Positions 1 to 10,890 of a stretch of DNA of 64,000 nt are shown here, in pieces. The position numbers were made by a program, and so were the translations under genes. The notes under the pieces were generated by a model. It was not told the origin of the DNA. It worked only from the letters and a program-made list of their open reading frames with translations, and did no database searches. The stretch comes from Canna indica (Eukaryota > Streptophyta > Magnoliopsida > Zingiberales > Cannaceae). The stretch covers positions 15,362,501-15,426,500 of the forward strand of contig CP136892.1 of NCBI GenBank assembly GCA_034359265.1. The letters are read 5' to 3'. Positions within the stretch are counted from its first letter, which is position 1, and the number at the start of each line of letters is the position of its first letter.

Positions 1-33
1 TTATTGAATTAGATCCACCCAACATTTTCTTCA

Positions 34-45
34 TGGTATCAGAGC
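34..45 (+). other. Primer-binding site of Copia-1 (tRNA-iMet)
   Basis: TGGTATCAGAGC is complementary to the 3' end of plant initiator methionine tRNA, the usual primer of Copia reverse transcription. It directly follows the presumed LTR end at position 33, which fixes the element on the plus strand. Confidence 0.85.
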
Positions 46-400
46 AGATCACTCGATCAAGCCGCTAGATCAGATCATCGCAACATATATACTATTTCGC
101 CGATCAAGATAGCGAGGAACAGTCCGCAGCAAATCAATCTACAGTTGGGAAGTCACAAAATAGTCAAGAAAGTGGATCATCATCTGAGTTCGTAGAAGTT
201 GGATCGAGACAATCAATTTGTTCTTCAGGGGAACACTACAGGAAACATTTACAAAACCGACGCCTATTACCTTTAAAACTGGTAGTTTTTTGGAGTCAGT
301 ATATGTTTTTAGGCGTATTTGATTACGTTGATTCTTTCGTAAATAGTAAGGTACGAATGAAAAAAATGAAATTGATGCTACAAAAAATGCCAGATATTAA

Positions 401-575
401 TTACCCGACGCCCTATCAAGGGTGCCGGGTATTTATTACCTGGCGCCCTGTCAATGTACGTCAGGTAATTAATACCTAGCGCCCTGTCAAGGTACGTCGG
501 GTGATTAATACCCGGTGCCTTCATTAAGGGGCACCGGGTATTAATTACCCGACCCTAGTAAAGGGCGCCAAGTAA
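401..575. repeat. Five tandem GC-rich hairpins, period about 36-37 bp
   Basis: Five consecutive inverted repeats of the type ATTACCCGRCGCCCT / AGGGYGCCGGGTAAT follow one another: about 401-432, 434-468, 471-505, 508-540 and 544-575. The fourth has a perfect 12-bp stem (ATACCCGGTGCC / GGCACCGGGTAT) with a 10-nt loop. Loops are 4-10 nt or longer. They lie about 170 bp inside the left end of CACTA-1, where CACTA elements carry subterminal transposase-binding repeats, and that is the likely role (inference). Confidence 0.85.
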
Positions 576-876
576 TAATACTCGATTTTTATATATTTAA
601 TTAAATTATATAAATATATTAATTATATAATTGTATAAATATATAATTAAATCTATTTAATAACACTTATAAGAAATTGAATCTCTATAAAAAATCATCA
701 CATCCAGGAGGCTAAATATAATTTAAAATTTTTATCAAAAGAGATTAAACATAAAGAAGAAAATAAACTACAAAACATAAAGAAGATAATTCTAGAAAGT
801 AATGTAAAATTACATGAACATTTCAACAAATTGGTCAATGTGCTCACTAATAGTAATTTGTTTACAATAAAACAAA

Positions 877-1003
877 TGGATCAATTAGCAAATGTAAAAT
901 TTCAAGGAAAGCCTTTTCACACTTTCTAGTCTTGGTATCCTCTTCACAATAGCTGGTTTTTTATTCCTCAGCTTTTGACATTGAGTCTTGACTTCAGAGT
1001 CTC
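877..1003 (-). pseudogene. Gene-like exon fragment inside CACTA-1, unidentified
   Basis: On the minus strand a splice-acceptor-like CACTTAG precedes position 1003, followed by about 39 open codons rich in Lys and Arg (it begins with GDSEVKTQCQKLRNKK). It has coding character but I do not recognise the family. It could belong to the same captured gene as the exons at 2147-3120, with an intron between, or be chance open frame. Confidence 0.35.
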
Positions 1004-2146
1004 CTAAGTGTGTGTCCTGGAGTCAGCCACATCATATTCATGACTCATTTAAATCACTCAAAGGATCCTGTCTCTCTTGTGACCCAATATAGTTGTATAT
1101 GATCTCTTCTTGGTGTTGCTACTGGAGGTGGAAAAGATGAAGCTAAAATTTGCAAGTTCTTGTCTGACATAAACATTGTGACGAACGTTGCACTTGTCAA
1201 AAGCTGAAGCATAATCTTTGTTTAGGTCTGTACCTTGTGATGAACATTACACTTGTCAAAAGCACAACCAACAGGAAATGTGTCACCTACAAAGTGGATC
1301 ATTGATTATTAGTAATAATATCATTAGAGGTTTATGGGGCATACCAACAACAGCCCATTGTGGAAGTTTCCCAAAGCTGGGATGGAGAAGCACCTTTCCT
1401 AAGTCTGATTCAAGTAATTAAAAAAGAGATATTTCATCATATATTTCTCCAATTCAAGAATTTTATCTTATGAATTGCATAAAAACATTTGGTTTAATTC
1501 ATCAACGGAGTTGATTAGAGCAATTATTTGAAAAGCACAAGATTTGAGAAATCTTATGATCAAGTGGAAAACTGAAAATGATAAGTCTATGAAAATTCAG
1601 CCCTGCATAATTATGAGGTCATGAGTTTAGCTAACCATGAATTAAGCCTGTCAAGTGAAGCCAATCTTCACCAGGGTAGTCCTTCCTAATTGCTTCAGCA
1701 GTCTATAACAAGTGCTCAATCAGGGGTTCATCAAGATCGGGATCGCTCTAGCAGATGAACATCAACCATGATAAATTAACATAGCACCATAATAACAATG
1801 TTTAGTATCAAAAGCACCATATATAATAGGACCATTAGGCTGCCTTTGCTTCTAACGAAGCCTAAGCAAAGATTGTATTATTGATGAAACTTACATAAAA
1901 TACCAACCCTATCATAGAAACTGTCAACAAGCAGTGAGCATTTATAATTCACAACTACTGCACTGCTAAACTAGGGGGCAAGACACTAGGTGTTGATCTG
2001 TCTTATTTGAGAGTGCCATCATTTGAAGCACATAAGCATCCTCCCATGAACCACACTCCTGCATATGTTGGAGATTGGAAGAAAAATAAAGAAAATGCAT
2101 AAAGTGCAAAAACTGATTCGACTTTTGAGACATGATGTCTACTTAC

Positions 2147-3120
2147 AGAATTGAACAATCATATCTTATTGGCTTCTGATTCCTCTGTTCTTCCAATTTT
2201 GTAGGAGGCTGGATAACTACTCTGATGGCAGCATCAAAGACTGCCTTAACATTCTGCAAATGAACTAGTTTTGTTGCTTCAGAAATTACCTGCATAATGA
2301 ATTGTGATAAAAAAGGTTGAGATTTACCTGCTGAGTCTTTGAACTGCATTCTATATAATATGCAGCACCAATCAAATCCAAACTTGATCATCACCACAAA
2401 CAAGAAACGAATAGTTATAACCTGAGATCATTGCAGACATATACATAATCAACTTGATTACCAAGAAACGAATGGTTGATGTTCATCGATGAATTCTTCC
2501 ACTGTTTTCTGCCTCTCAGATCCCACATCATGGTCCCTGAAAAGTATGCACATTCAAAACTATTTATAAAATCCCTACAACATAGTTTATATACAGGAGT
2601 AGCATTATTATCCAGTAACATGGCTACTGCTCTAGTAGCATTATTTTCCAAGAAAAAAAACATGGCTCCTCCTCCTCCTCCTCCTTTTTTCTTTTTCATT
2701 ATGATCTATGTCTGCACAAATATTAGTAGCATTAGTATACAAAATAAACAAATAAATATTTTAATTTAAAAAATAAATACTCACAAGTGAAAAAAATCTC
2801 TTGCATTGCCTCCTTGAGGGGCAATTTCAAGCACATTAGCATACTGAGACTGTAATAAAAAAATATTTTAGTAATCAAGTTAACAAAATAACGTTAGAAT
2901 ATTTATTTTGACAAATACATACAAAATCGAGATGTGAATGAAATAAATTGGCTTGATTCATTATCGAATTCATGTTCTTGGTTGTTGTTATAGTAGTTGG
3001 TCGAACATAGCCCATTTTTCATTCAACGGTTTTATCTGTGCCTCACGTTCTCTTCTTTCTGCCTCACGTTCTCTTCTTTCTTCCTCTAATTTTTGAGTTA
3101 ATCCATCAATAGCTAATTTA
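2147..3120 (-). pseudogene. Spliced gene fragment captured by CACTA-1 (four exon-like segments), unidentified
   Basis: Four consecutive minus-strand segments have consensus splice sites: about 3120-2923 (donor GTATGT), 2849-2785 (acceptor TTACAG, donor GTGAGT), 2536-2461 (acceptor TTTCAG, donor GTAATC) and 2289-2147 (acceptor TATGCAG, donor GTAAGT). The first encodes a charged, coiled-coil-like stretch with two copies of ERREREA; the last encodes about 47 open codons including [15 protein letters not shown]. The first segment runs right up to the terminal repeat, which is unusual for a CACTA transposase gene and fits a captured host fragment. A decayed transposase C-terminus (charged coiled coils are common there) is the alternative. 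I do not recognise the parent gene. Confidence 0.5.
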
Positions 3121-3148
3121 ATTCATCCACTACTTTTGTTGTAGTCGA

Positions 3149-4110
3149 ATGACGCCCATGTATGGTTTCAGTCGTTGTCAAGTTATCTGGACAAGTAATT
3201 ACTTGCCCTGGAGGCAATCCATGTTGATTTCACTATCAACTAAAAATAAATTAGGGTTTATTTATGGTTCAATTGAAATCTCTAATGAGAACACCCCATT
3301 GTATAAACTATGGAGAATGTGCAACGATATGGTAACATCTTGGATCTTACAATCGATTGCTCGTGAGTTATGCTTCAGTGTTATGTACGCAAGAACAACC
3401 AATGAAATGTTGACTGACCTCGAAGGAAAATTTGGGCAGAGTAGTGAGCCTAGAATCTCCGAAATCAAGGTACAAATTAGCAACACAAGGCAAGGAAGTT
3501 TAACTATAGCAGCCTACTACATGAAACTGAAAGGATTATGAGATGAATTGAGTGCTTTAGGCTTCAAATCTATCTGTAATTGTAAGAATGAAAAGAAAAA
3601 TATGGAGCAAGAAAAGCTAAGGTAATTTTTGATGGGGCTAAATGAAATGTATGTTGGTGTGGGTATGAATTCAAATGCCAGTGTTGACAGCATTGCACTA
3701 GCAAGCTCGTATCAGATTCATGGTGGCAATGCAGGTTCATATCAGAATCAGAGTGCCAATGCCAAGTTCAACAAAAACAAAAATCATTCCTATTAGGGAA
3801 AGTACTATGATTTTTGCTTCATGCCATGACATACTAAGGAGAACTTCTACATATTGATTGGTTATCCACCACGTAACAAATGGTATAAGGGTAAACAAAA
3901 ATTGGGAGAGCAGTCAGCTATGACCAACACAATGTTCAAACACCAAGTCAAAAGAATAAACATGAAAACTGTGTGAGTAATGAGAATCAACAAAAAGCAA
4001 ATGATGCTTTGGCAAGACTCACAGAAGAACAACTAACAAGTTACTTGACATGGTGAAGAACAAGTTGCCCTCTCATCATCAAATCAATATGGCAGGTAAT
4101 GCAACTAGTT
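3149..4110 (+). pseudogene. Copia-1 Gag polyprotein remnant
   Basis: The segment encodes a Copia Gag of the Retrotran_gag_3/UBN2 type, the structural protein that packages the element's RNA. The hallmark SNYLPWRQSML appears near residue 17, followed by the GSI and LYKLWRMCNDMV blocks. The first frame runs 130 codons to a TGA at 3539-3541 that sits where the family has Trp. Gag continues afterwards in pieces, with a degenerate zinc-knuckle region near 3795-3880 and a RLTEEQLT block near 4014 in another frame. The usual start region is missing because CACTA-1 inserted exactly at the ATG at 3149. Confidence 0.75.
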
Positions 4111-4156
4111 CAGTTATGCTTCACCTAAAACAACTAAGTTTCCTCAACCACAAGCT

Positions 4157-4493
4157 ATGTTTGTTAAGCTTGATCCCTATTGTACTTTGGCATTTACGTT
4201 TAGGTCATATGTCAGTGAGTCGTATGAATTTGATGTCAAGATATATACATGAGTTAGAAAAGGTTTCAAATATTTTTTGCAATGTATGTCCATTAACCAA
4301 GTAATGTAGACTTCCTTTTCAACATAATGCAAATAAAGCCTTGAGTTCATTTGAGCTATTACATTATGATATTTGGGGTCCTTAATTACTTTAGTGGATG
4401 ACTATACCGAAGTTGTTGGACATATCTTTTTGCTTCAAAAAATGAGGTTCTTGGACTCCTATTCAATTTCATTAAATTTGTACAAAATCAATT
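4157..4493 (+). pseudogene. Copia-1 GAG-pre-integrase and integrase N-terminal remnant
   Basis: WHLRLGHMS followed by CNVCPLTK is the zinc-binding GAG-pre-integrase signature (two His, then CxxC), which comes just before the integrase core in Copia polyproteins. A TAA stop follows. A core-like TLVDDYT block appears near 4388 after a frameshift; its first Asp pair is typical of the catalytic DDE fold. At 4494 the frame is broken by CACTA-2 and resumes at 9317. Protease, which should lie upstream, is absent. Confidence 0.75.
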
Positions 4494-4514
4494 CACTACT
4501 AAAAAACTAGATAT

Positions 4515-4915
4515 CTGCGACGGACACTGCCGTCGCAAAACTGTCGCTAAAGACCTTCTGCGACGACAGGGCACGATCGCAAAGGACGGTAGTAAAAGTC
4601 CTTGTCGCAGAAACTTTACGACCGCAATAGCAGGGGTCGCAAATAAAAAGATTATGCGACCGTTATGCGACGGTAGAAAGCGATCACAAAATGTGGTCGC
4701 GTAACATCTGCGACCTTCTTTGGCCGTCGCAAATACTAATGCTGCGACGACATTGCGACCGTGGACACCGTTGCAAATGTTAGCTCCGCGACGGTTCTGC
4801 GACCGCGTTTGCCGTCGCAGAACGATCGCAATTACAATTGCGACCGCTTTTGGCGACTAGTTCGATATGTCTTTTGCGACAACGAGCGATCGCACAGCTG
4901 TCGCAAATGTGTATT
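4515..4915. repeat. Left subterminal repeats of CACTA-2
   Basis: Many copies of TGCGACCG, GCGACGG and their complements occur in both orientations within 400 bp of the left end. In En/Spm the subterminal motifs are bound by the TNPA protein to bring the ends together; the same role is inferred here. Confidence 0.85.
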
Positions 4916-5106
4916 TTTTAAAAATAATTTATAATATTTTTTTTTAAAAATGCCTATTTACAATATTTGAGATCAAATTATATCAAAATGCAATGCCATA
5001 ACAAGGGAATATATCAAATTATAATGTTTATACGTATTTATATCAAAATGTAATATTTACATCGTATCAAAATATGTTTACATCAAAATAGAAAATAAAG
5101 TATACA

Positions 5107-7185
5107 TCAATCATGAAGCGCATCATGTGGCGGCGACGGATGCGGCAAGGAGAGGGGTTGCGTCGGGACGACATCAGCTGGTGTCGCGTCGAATGACGGG
5201 GGAGGCGGAGGGGCTGAAGCACAAGGCATGAAAGATGCAATATGTGCCATGCACTCCCTCATAGCGGCCACCTCACTGATGAGGCGTGCATGAGAAGCCT
5301 CTAAGGCTGCGTGAGAAGCCTATAATTCTGCGTGAGAAGCCTATAATTCTGCGTGCGAAGCCTCTAAGGCTGCAAATCAATCCTGGCCCGCATGTGATGT
5401 TGATGGACTAGCGGTGGTATAGGTGAAGGCAGACGGCCCCGCACCATGTGGCTGCAACAACGTCCTTGCGTGGGTCGTTGTGCCAATGTCATATACACGG
5501 CCGTGGCTGACTCCTATCACCTGCATCCATGCGTCAACATCAAGCTGATGTTGCGCAGGATCACCTCCCCGCTGGGTCACCAACTCAGTATACGTGGCAT
5601 TTAAAGATTGATTGATTAAATTAATTAAACACAATTGAACTAATATAATTTTTTTTTAAAATATGAACTTTATTAAATATTATAATTTACCAGGATCGTC
5701 TCCGGCCTCCCGCTGATGAACTCACCCCGACGAGGACCATGCCTATATCTATGTGCCTCCTCGAAGACTCTCAAAGGATCAACCGGGATGAGCATCCCCT
5801 GCTCGTCTCACGTCCCATGCAATAAAATATATATAATTAGTTTTTCTATAATAATGATAATCAATAAAAACTATTATTAAATTACTTACTATGCGACGCT
5901 CGTGGCTAGTAAATGGGATGAACCCACTGGTATGTCGGGCCACGGATCCCTCAACTAGCGTCATCTGGTTCCGGTGCGCCGTTCGGGAGGCACCCTGCCA
6001 CTCCTCGGATGCCCAGATGTTGAATAGCTGATCAAATACGTGGTCTGTTATCTAGTTGGGCCCATGTCCCTTCAGCGCATCCATAGGCGTATCCCGATTA
6101 CTGCCTATATTTGCTCGCGCCTCATCCCGCGCACAGTGGAGGATATCCTTGAAAAGCTTCTTATTGTAAGCTTCCCAAACATCCTCCACCTGAACTTGAA
6201 TGGAGGGGTCCCAGGTGTATCGGGCCTAAAAGAGATAATATTAATACAATCATTTAAAGTCATTACTGAATTAAAGTAATACAATCTTATATACAAAAAT
6301 AGCAGTGAGCAGGAAAATAGCATTCATGCATTGCATTCTCTAATGTCCTATATATGGGCCAAGAACATGCAAGCTCAACATTTCATTTCTGCCCTAAGAA
6401 TGTTTCACTTGTTAAAATTAATAGTGATCAAGAACATAGCATCAATTGAAGGCTATAACTCATAGTAACAATTAATCATTAGTATTGACCAAGAACACTA
6501 GCTAAAACAACAATAATCTTCTTCTGCATGATTACAAAAAAGCTCTCAATTTTGTATTGGCGGCAAACCACGATGATCAACTATTTCATTTAGAATATAC
6601 AAAGTTTTGAGTTTCTTCTGCATGAGCTTAGTTCTTTAGATTGTTTTATCTAAAGGTTTAATATAAAAATTTGCATGATACAACAATTTAGAGTAGAAGA
6701 AACCAATTTGAACTTGAACTACGTACATCGAACTCGATCTATAGTAAACCTTGATAATGGTTTGACACCTTGGTCCATGAAGTCCACGGCTCATGAAAGA
6801 AACTCTTAAGCATAACGGTCATAGTGCGGGCGACATCATCCTGCTGAAATCTACAACTCAAGTATAATAACATTATAAGTAACAATTAATTATTAACAAT
6901 TATAATAAATAAATTTTGATACTTACTTTAGACCATTCAACGATATCCGCTGACGCTGGTCAGATGATGAAGGTGCATCACCCCCCCCCCCCCCCCAACC
7001 ATTAGGCCCACGAGACCTACGACGATCTCGAGCTGGTGGTGGTGGTGGTATAGCATCTACCACGACTAGTGCCGGTGGTGGTAGTATATAGGTGCAGGTG
7101 GTGGTGGTGGTGTTGTTGTCACGGGCGGCGGCGGCGACGGCCGAGATAAATTTGTGCGATGAACCCTAGAACGGGCACGCGACAT
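5107..7185 (-). pseudogene. Ptta/En-Spm-type transposase accessory protein (TNPA-like), decayed
   Basis: The gene reads right to left. A candidate ATG at 7185-7183 begins MSRARSRVHRTNL and a Pro-rich tract broken by microsatellite slippage. Exon-like blocks follow: SDQRQRISLNGLK (about 6925-6965), a block with HEPWTSWTKVS (about 6740-6850), and the core Ptta domain (about 6225-5890) with RYTWDPSIQVQVEDVWEAY, ASEEWQGASR and the family signature GGSI-like region as RHTSGFIPFTSHERR. The 5634-5377 segment continues into a coiled coil of ASHAEL repeats and a Pro-rich tail ending at the stop at 5107. An in-frame TAG splits the core domain and several stops hit the ASHAEL repeats, so it is not functional. 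In the family this protein binds the element ends. Confidence 0.8.
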
Positions 7186-9124
7186 CTACATATACAAATG
7201 TTGATTAGCTAGTTCATAGTACTGCATGTCTTGGAAGTACACTTGGCAAGCATTACATGGCTATCATAAAAGTATTTTTCTTTCGTGAAAGTTGTAAATC
7301 ACATGGTCATTAATTAAGGTCACGTACGTTTCTAGGGTTATGCAGGAATTCATCTAAAGCTATAGCTAGTTTAGAGATTAGTGCTTCCCCTGAGATATGT
7401 AAGCAGCGACATCAATAAAGCTAGAAATTTGACTAGCTTAAACAGTCCTGGCGAAACATGTAGATGAAGAGAAAAATGGCACTTATATGTTCGACGATGG
7501 GCAAAATAATGTTCAAAACTGCATGCTACCACCATAAGTCAGAAACCATTTGATCTGCATGTAGAAAAGTAAGAGTCGTGTCCTTTATTCCGACGGCAAG
7601 CATGAATTGTCCTCACAATGATGGATTCTACGTCCAACAAGCTGAAGTTGTCAATGTTGCTCTGATTGAGTTGTCAAAGGAAGTATATAAAGGCATAATG
7701 ATAGTCTAATATAATATACTGTTATATTTGAGTTGATTTCTTTTGATCAGGTGAGGATGGTTCTAATCATGCTAAGACAAATACTGACAGAAGAAGATAA
7801 TGTCTGTGAGTCATCACTTGGCATCATGAAAAGAGAAAAGCATGAAGTATGAACTAGAGTGGCCTTAAAGAACAAAAATTTCTTAAAATGAAACATAAAA
7901 CATTGTTATATTAAACAATGGCAAACTAAACAAGATATATATCTCTATCTTATTGCTTCTTCGGTTTGATCGTTGTTAGGACGAGATTTGGTATCGACTG
8001 GTCAATGATACAACTATAATGACTGAAATATTTTAAAAAATATTGTATAATTAATAATTAAAGATACTATAGTAATTAATAATTAATAATCAAAATTTAT
8101 AATAATTAAAGCATGCCGGAAAAACCAAACAAGAAGAGAAATGTCAAATTGAAAAGGTGGCATTTTGCATTCTTTTTGCTACACCAAATCCCTATCTTAT
8201 ACTGGTTCTACAGAGTGCCCGCACAGACAACCTGAAGAACTCATTTCCAGTTTGCAAGATAATAGTGCACAAGATTCCATGTATCTGTTCATAATACTAA
8301 TATTACTTTGGTAGAAGAAGGAGAAACAAAGGAATTGTTGGCTTTATGTAGCGTATCATAAAAAGATCAAATTGAGTCAAAACAATGATTTTAATGAACT
8401 ATGTATGTTGAGATTTTAATCAACAAGCTGGCCACTGCCACCCAACAATTCAATCCCCACCTATGCTACAAATTTGATCTCTAATGAAATCAAGAAAAAA
8501 TAATCCTACATTCCTTCGTTAAGCTATCAGTTTGGTATTCACAGGATTGGTATTCAGATGCTCTGCTCCAAAATTGCCAATCTCATGAAGAAATTAACTT
8601 AAACAACATGTGGATTTCTTAATTTAGCAACAACAACATCAATTGACAGTGAAACAATTTTTGTAACATCTGAGAATAAGTAAATAAATAAATGCTTTAG
8701 TACAAACGATGTAAAGAATTTCAAATTACTGCTTCTAGCTAGGTATCATCCAGTTGTTGCACAAAGAAAAATTTACAAGTTTTTTCTCAAGTATAGTTAT
8801 GCTTGAACATATCATAATCAAACAATCAAACTCCCCTTTAATCCCCTTTAATCCCGGTCGAAACCCTAGTCACCGGCTAGGGTTTCGGCGAGAGAGAGAG
8901 AGATATACCTGTGGTGAGGTGTGGCGAGGGGCGGTGCAGGCGGGCGACAATAGGAGGGCGGCAATGTGTGTGTGTGAGTGAGAGAGAGAGAGAGAGAGGA
9001 GGGCGGGGGAATACCGGCGCTGCAAAAGTCGGCGACGACAATAATGCGTGTGACGAGTGAGAGCTAGGGCAAGTGATCGAGCACGGAAGAAAAGAAAGGA
9101 TTGGGCGGGTGAAGTAATTTTAAC

Positions 9125-9297
9125 CCCTGACGACTTTGCGGTCGCAATAAAGCGGTCGCCAAACCGTCGCTCTGTCATTAATATTGCGACGGCCCTTGAG
9201 GCGGTCGCAATGCCGTCCAGCCTGGCTACTCCGCGACCCCAATGGATGGCGATCGTAGAACCGTCGCATCTGCGACTGCCTCCAGTGCCGTCACAAA
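9125..9297. repeat. Right subterminal repeats of CACTA-2
   Basis: GCGACCG / CGGTCGC / CCGTCGC motifs cluster again within 190 bp of the right end, mirroring the left side and confirming the element boundary. Confidence 0.8.
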
Positions 9298-9316
9298 AAG
9301 AAAGTTTTTAGTAGTG

Positions 9317-9700
9317 ATTCTCCAAATCAGTTAAAATTATTAGAACTGATAATGGAACCAAGTTCTTCAATTCAACCTTAAATGATTTTTTGTCCAAACT
9401 TAGAATTGCCCATCAAAGTAATTGTGTTGAAACACCACAACAAAATGCTATTGAGAAAGCACACTGAAGAAGGATTTGGGCAATAATTAGAGTGTTATTT
9501 CTTTGATTTTATTCAAGTTCTATACACAATAATCTAGCATTAGACTTAATGTTGTTTTACATTTCAGTACATGCTAATAAGTATAAGATACAAGGACTAT
9601 TTGGTCTTTTCATGTAAACTGTTGTGCTGAGGTATATAAGGCGTGACAAATTCAAATCATCTGAAAAGATATTTTTTGTAGCCCTCTTTTCTAAATAAGC
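9317..9700 (+). pseudogene. Copia-1 integrase continuation after CACTA-2
   Basis: Immediately after CACTA-2 the integrase core resumes with the RTDNGTKFF block, containing a catalytic Asp, and a CVETPQQNAIEKAH block, where the family has catalytic Glu near QN. A stop falls just after. A later RDKFKSSEKIFF stretch near 9637 resembles the region C-terminal to the Copia integrase core. The reading frame matches that left of CACTA-2 if one ATT duplicate is counted once. Beyond about 9700 no family member could be recognised. Confidence 0.75.
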
Positions 9701-10599
9701 TTGAGAGGCTGTTGAGTAAAATGGCTCGAGAGTTCCTTTTCTTTGTGCTTCTGGTCTTAAAAATTAGTATGGGAAAAATCATCATTATTATTGGAGTTGA
9801 GATCATGAATGATATTTACTATTAATTAGGAATAATGATGATTTATTTCTTATGATTCAGCGATTTGTTGTCAAACATTTTCAACCAAATAAAAGAATAT
9901 TTAAGCCATCATGAACACTATTTTTGTCACGCCCCAACTCAGGGTCACGTGATCGGCCAGGGTATACGTGCCTATACCCTGCAGCCTAACCCATGCACAT
10001 GTCAACTCATAATAAAACATAGTGGAAAGAATAACAATTTTTATTATGAACGAGAAAATAAAACAGAGTCCATTTAAGAAGTAAAGTTTTAGCAAAGTGT
10101 TTAAGGTGCGGAAATAAATAAATCAAAGTTCAACAGTTTGCACTTAACAAATGAAATCTGAAAGAAAGACATGAATGTCCCAAAGGGACCACAGTTCTAT
10201 AATGCTAAAATACAAGTGCATACTAAATCTACCAAAAACTCGACTATGACCCCTAATTAGGACTGTTATGAGATCAATGTGACTCCTCTGCCCTCCAGTT
10301 GCGCAAAGTGCTCCAGCCCACCTCACTGGTCAGACTTTGAAAATAATAATAGAAATAAACAACGAGTGAGTTCAGAAGAACTCAGTGAGCGGTTCTACTA
10401 ACCCCCACCATAAAACCAACTACAGAGATAAGTGAAAAAAATGTCCTTCTCTCATACAGGGATAATGCATCAAGTGGTATGACTAGCTAACAGGCCATCT
10501 GGCCATCATATGCCCGAAGGCAAACTAATTCACTTAGCAGTGAAGTAATAGGCCTCAGTCTATCCGCCCTAAGGCAACAAATCACACTCAAGGGTTATG

Positions 10600-10890
10600 A
10601 GGATAATCTGGATTGACCCATCCGAGCTTATCCTATAATAGAACTCTTAGAAACAGCGCATGAATAATCAGGATTCGCTCATCCGAACTTATTCCTTAAA
10701 AAAGAAACTCGGGAACAATCGAGATTTACCCGTCCGAACTTGTTCCACAAGAAACGCAGGAACAATCGGGATTCGCCCATTCGAACTTGTTCTATAAAAA
10801 AAATGCAGGAACAATCAAGATTCGTCCATCCAAACTTGTTTCATAAATAATCGGGATTCACCCATCCGAACTCATTCCTTAACACAGGTT
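10600..10890. repeat. Diverged tandem repeats of about 45 bp in solo LTR copy 1
   Basis: At least five units share the core GGAACAATCGGGATT followed by CGCCCATCCGAACTTGTTCC, with small changes. The ends of each unit (GGAACAA and TTGTTCC) are complementary, so every unit can form a hairpin. The same array occurs in solo LTR copy 2 at about 19640-19910. Confidence 0.75.

Larger units (their letters stand above)
234..3146. mobile_element. Non-autonomous CACTA element (CACTA-1) with captured gene-like exons
   Basis: The left end reads CACTACAGGAAAC. The right end, read inward on the minus strand, is GACTACAACAAAAG, a decayed CACTA terminus with its first base changed. A 3-bp target duplication GAA flanks it (231-233 and 3147-3149), the size made by CACTA transposases. 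Inside the left end is an array of GC-rich hairpins (401-575) acting as subterminal repeats, then an AT-rich spacer (586-880), then gene-like minus-strand segments (877-1003 and 2147-3120). The interval 1004-2146 holds no coding unit I can name. No TNPD-type transposase is present. The element sits at the start of the Copia-1 gag. Confidence 0.75.
4494..9316 (-). mobile_element. CACTA (En/Spm) element (CACTA-2), deletion derivative
   Basis: The ends are CACTACTAAAAAACT and its inverted copy AGTTTTTAGTAGTG, flanked by the 3-bp duplication ATT (4491-4493 and 9317-9319). Both ends carry dense GCGACGG / CGGTCGC subterminal motifs (4515-4915 and 9125-9297). The coding part reads on the minus strand, from about 7185 to 5107, and belongs to the Ptta/En-Spm type. 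The interval 7190-8820 contains no recognisable protein, so the catalytic TNPD gene is gone. The GA-rich DNA at 8880-9000 just inside the right end is the likely promoter and 5' leader (inference). A C16 tract lies at 6981-6996. Confidence 0.9.
1..9700 (+). mobile_element. Copia LTR retrotransposon remnant (Copia-1), left-truncated by window
   Basis: Positions 1-33 look like the tail of a 5' LTR (ending TTCA), because a tRNA-iMet primer-binding site follows at once. After it come Gag remnants (3149-4110), a GAG-pre-integrase zinc-binding segment (about 4157-4304) and integrase pieces (4305-4493 and 9317-9600). No protease, reverse transcriptase or RNase H is visible, so the element was internally deleted as well as interrupted by two CACTA insertions (234-3146 and 4494-9316). 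The right end is uncertain: homology fades after about 9700 and no 3' LTR was recognised. Frameshifts and stops throughout show it is long dead. Confidence 0.8.

Noticed and set aside
401..580. CRISPR array
   Set aside because: Regular short repeats superficially suggest it, but units are contiguous hairpins without spacers, in plant DNA, inside a CACTA element.
2415..2769. Frames with poly-Gly or poly-Pro/Phe runs
   Set aside because: Created by a (CCT)n and poly-T tract at about 2660-2695.
7190..8820. TNPD catalytic transposase gene in CACTA-2
   Set aside because: No DDE-type block or long open frame was found in either strand of this interval.
8754..9311. Open frames near the right end of CACTA-2
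   Set aside because: GA microsatellite and subterminal GCGACCG repeats give open frames on both strands; no domain.
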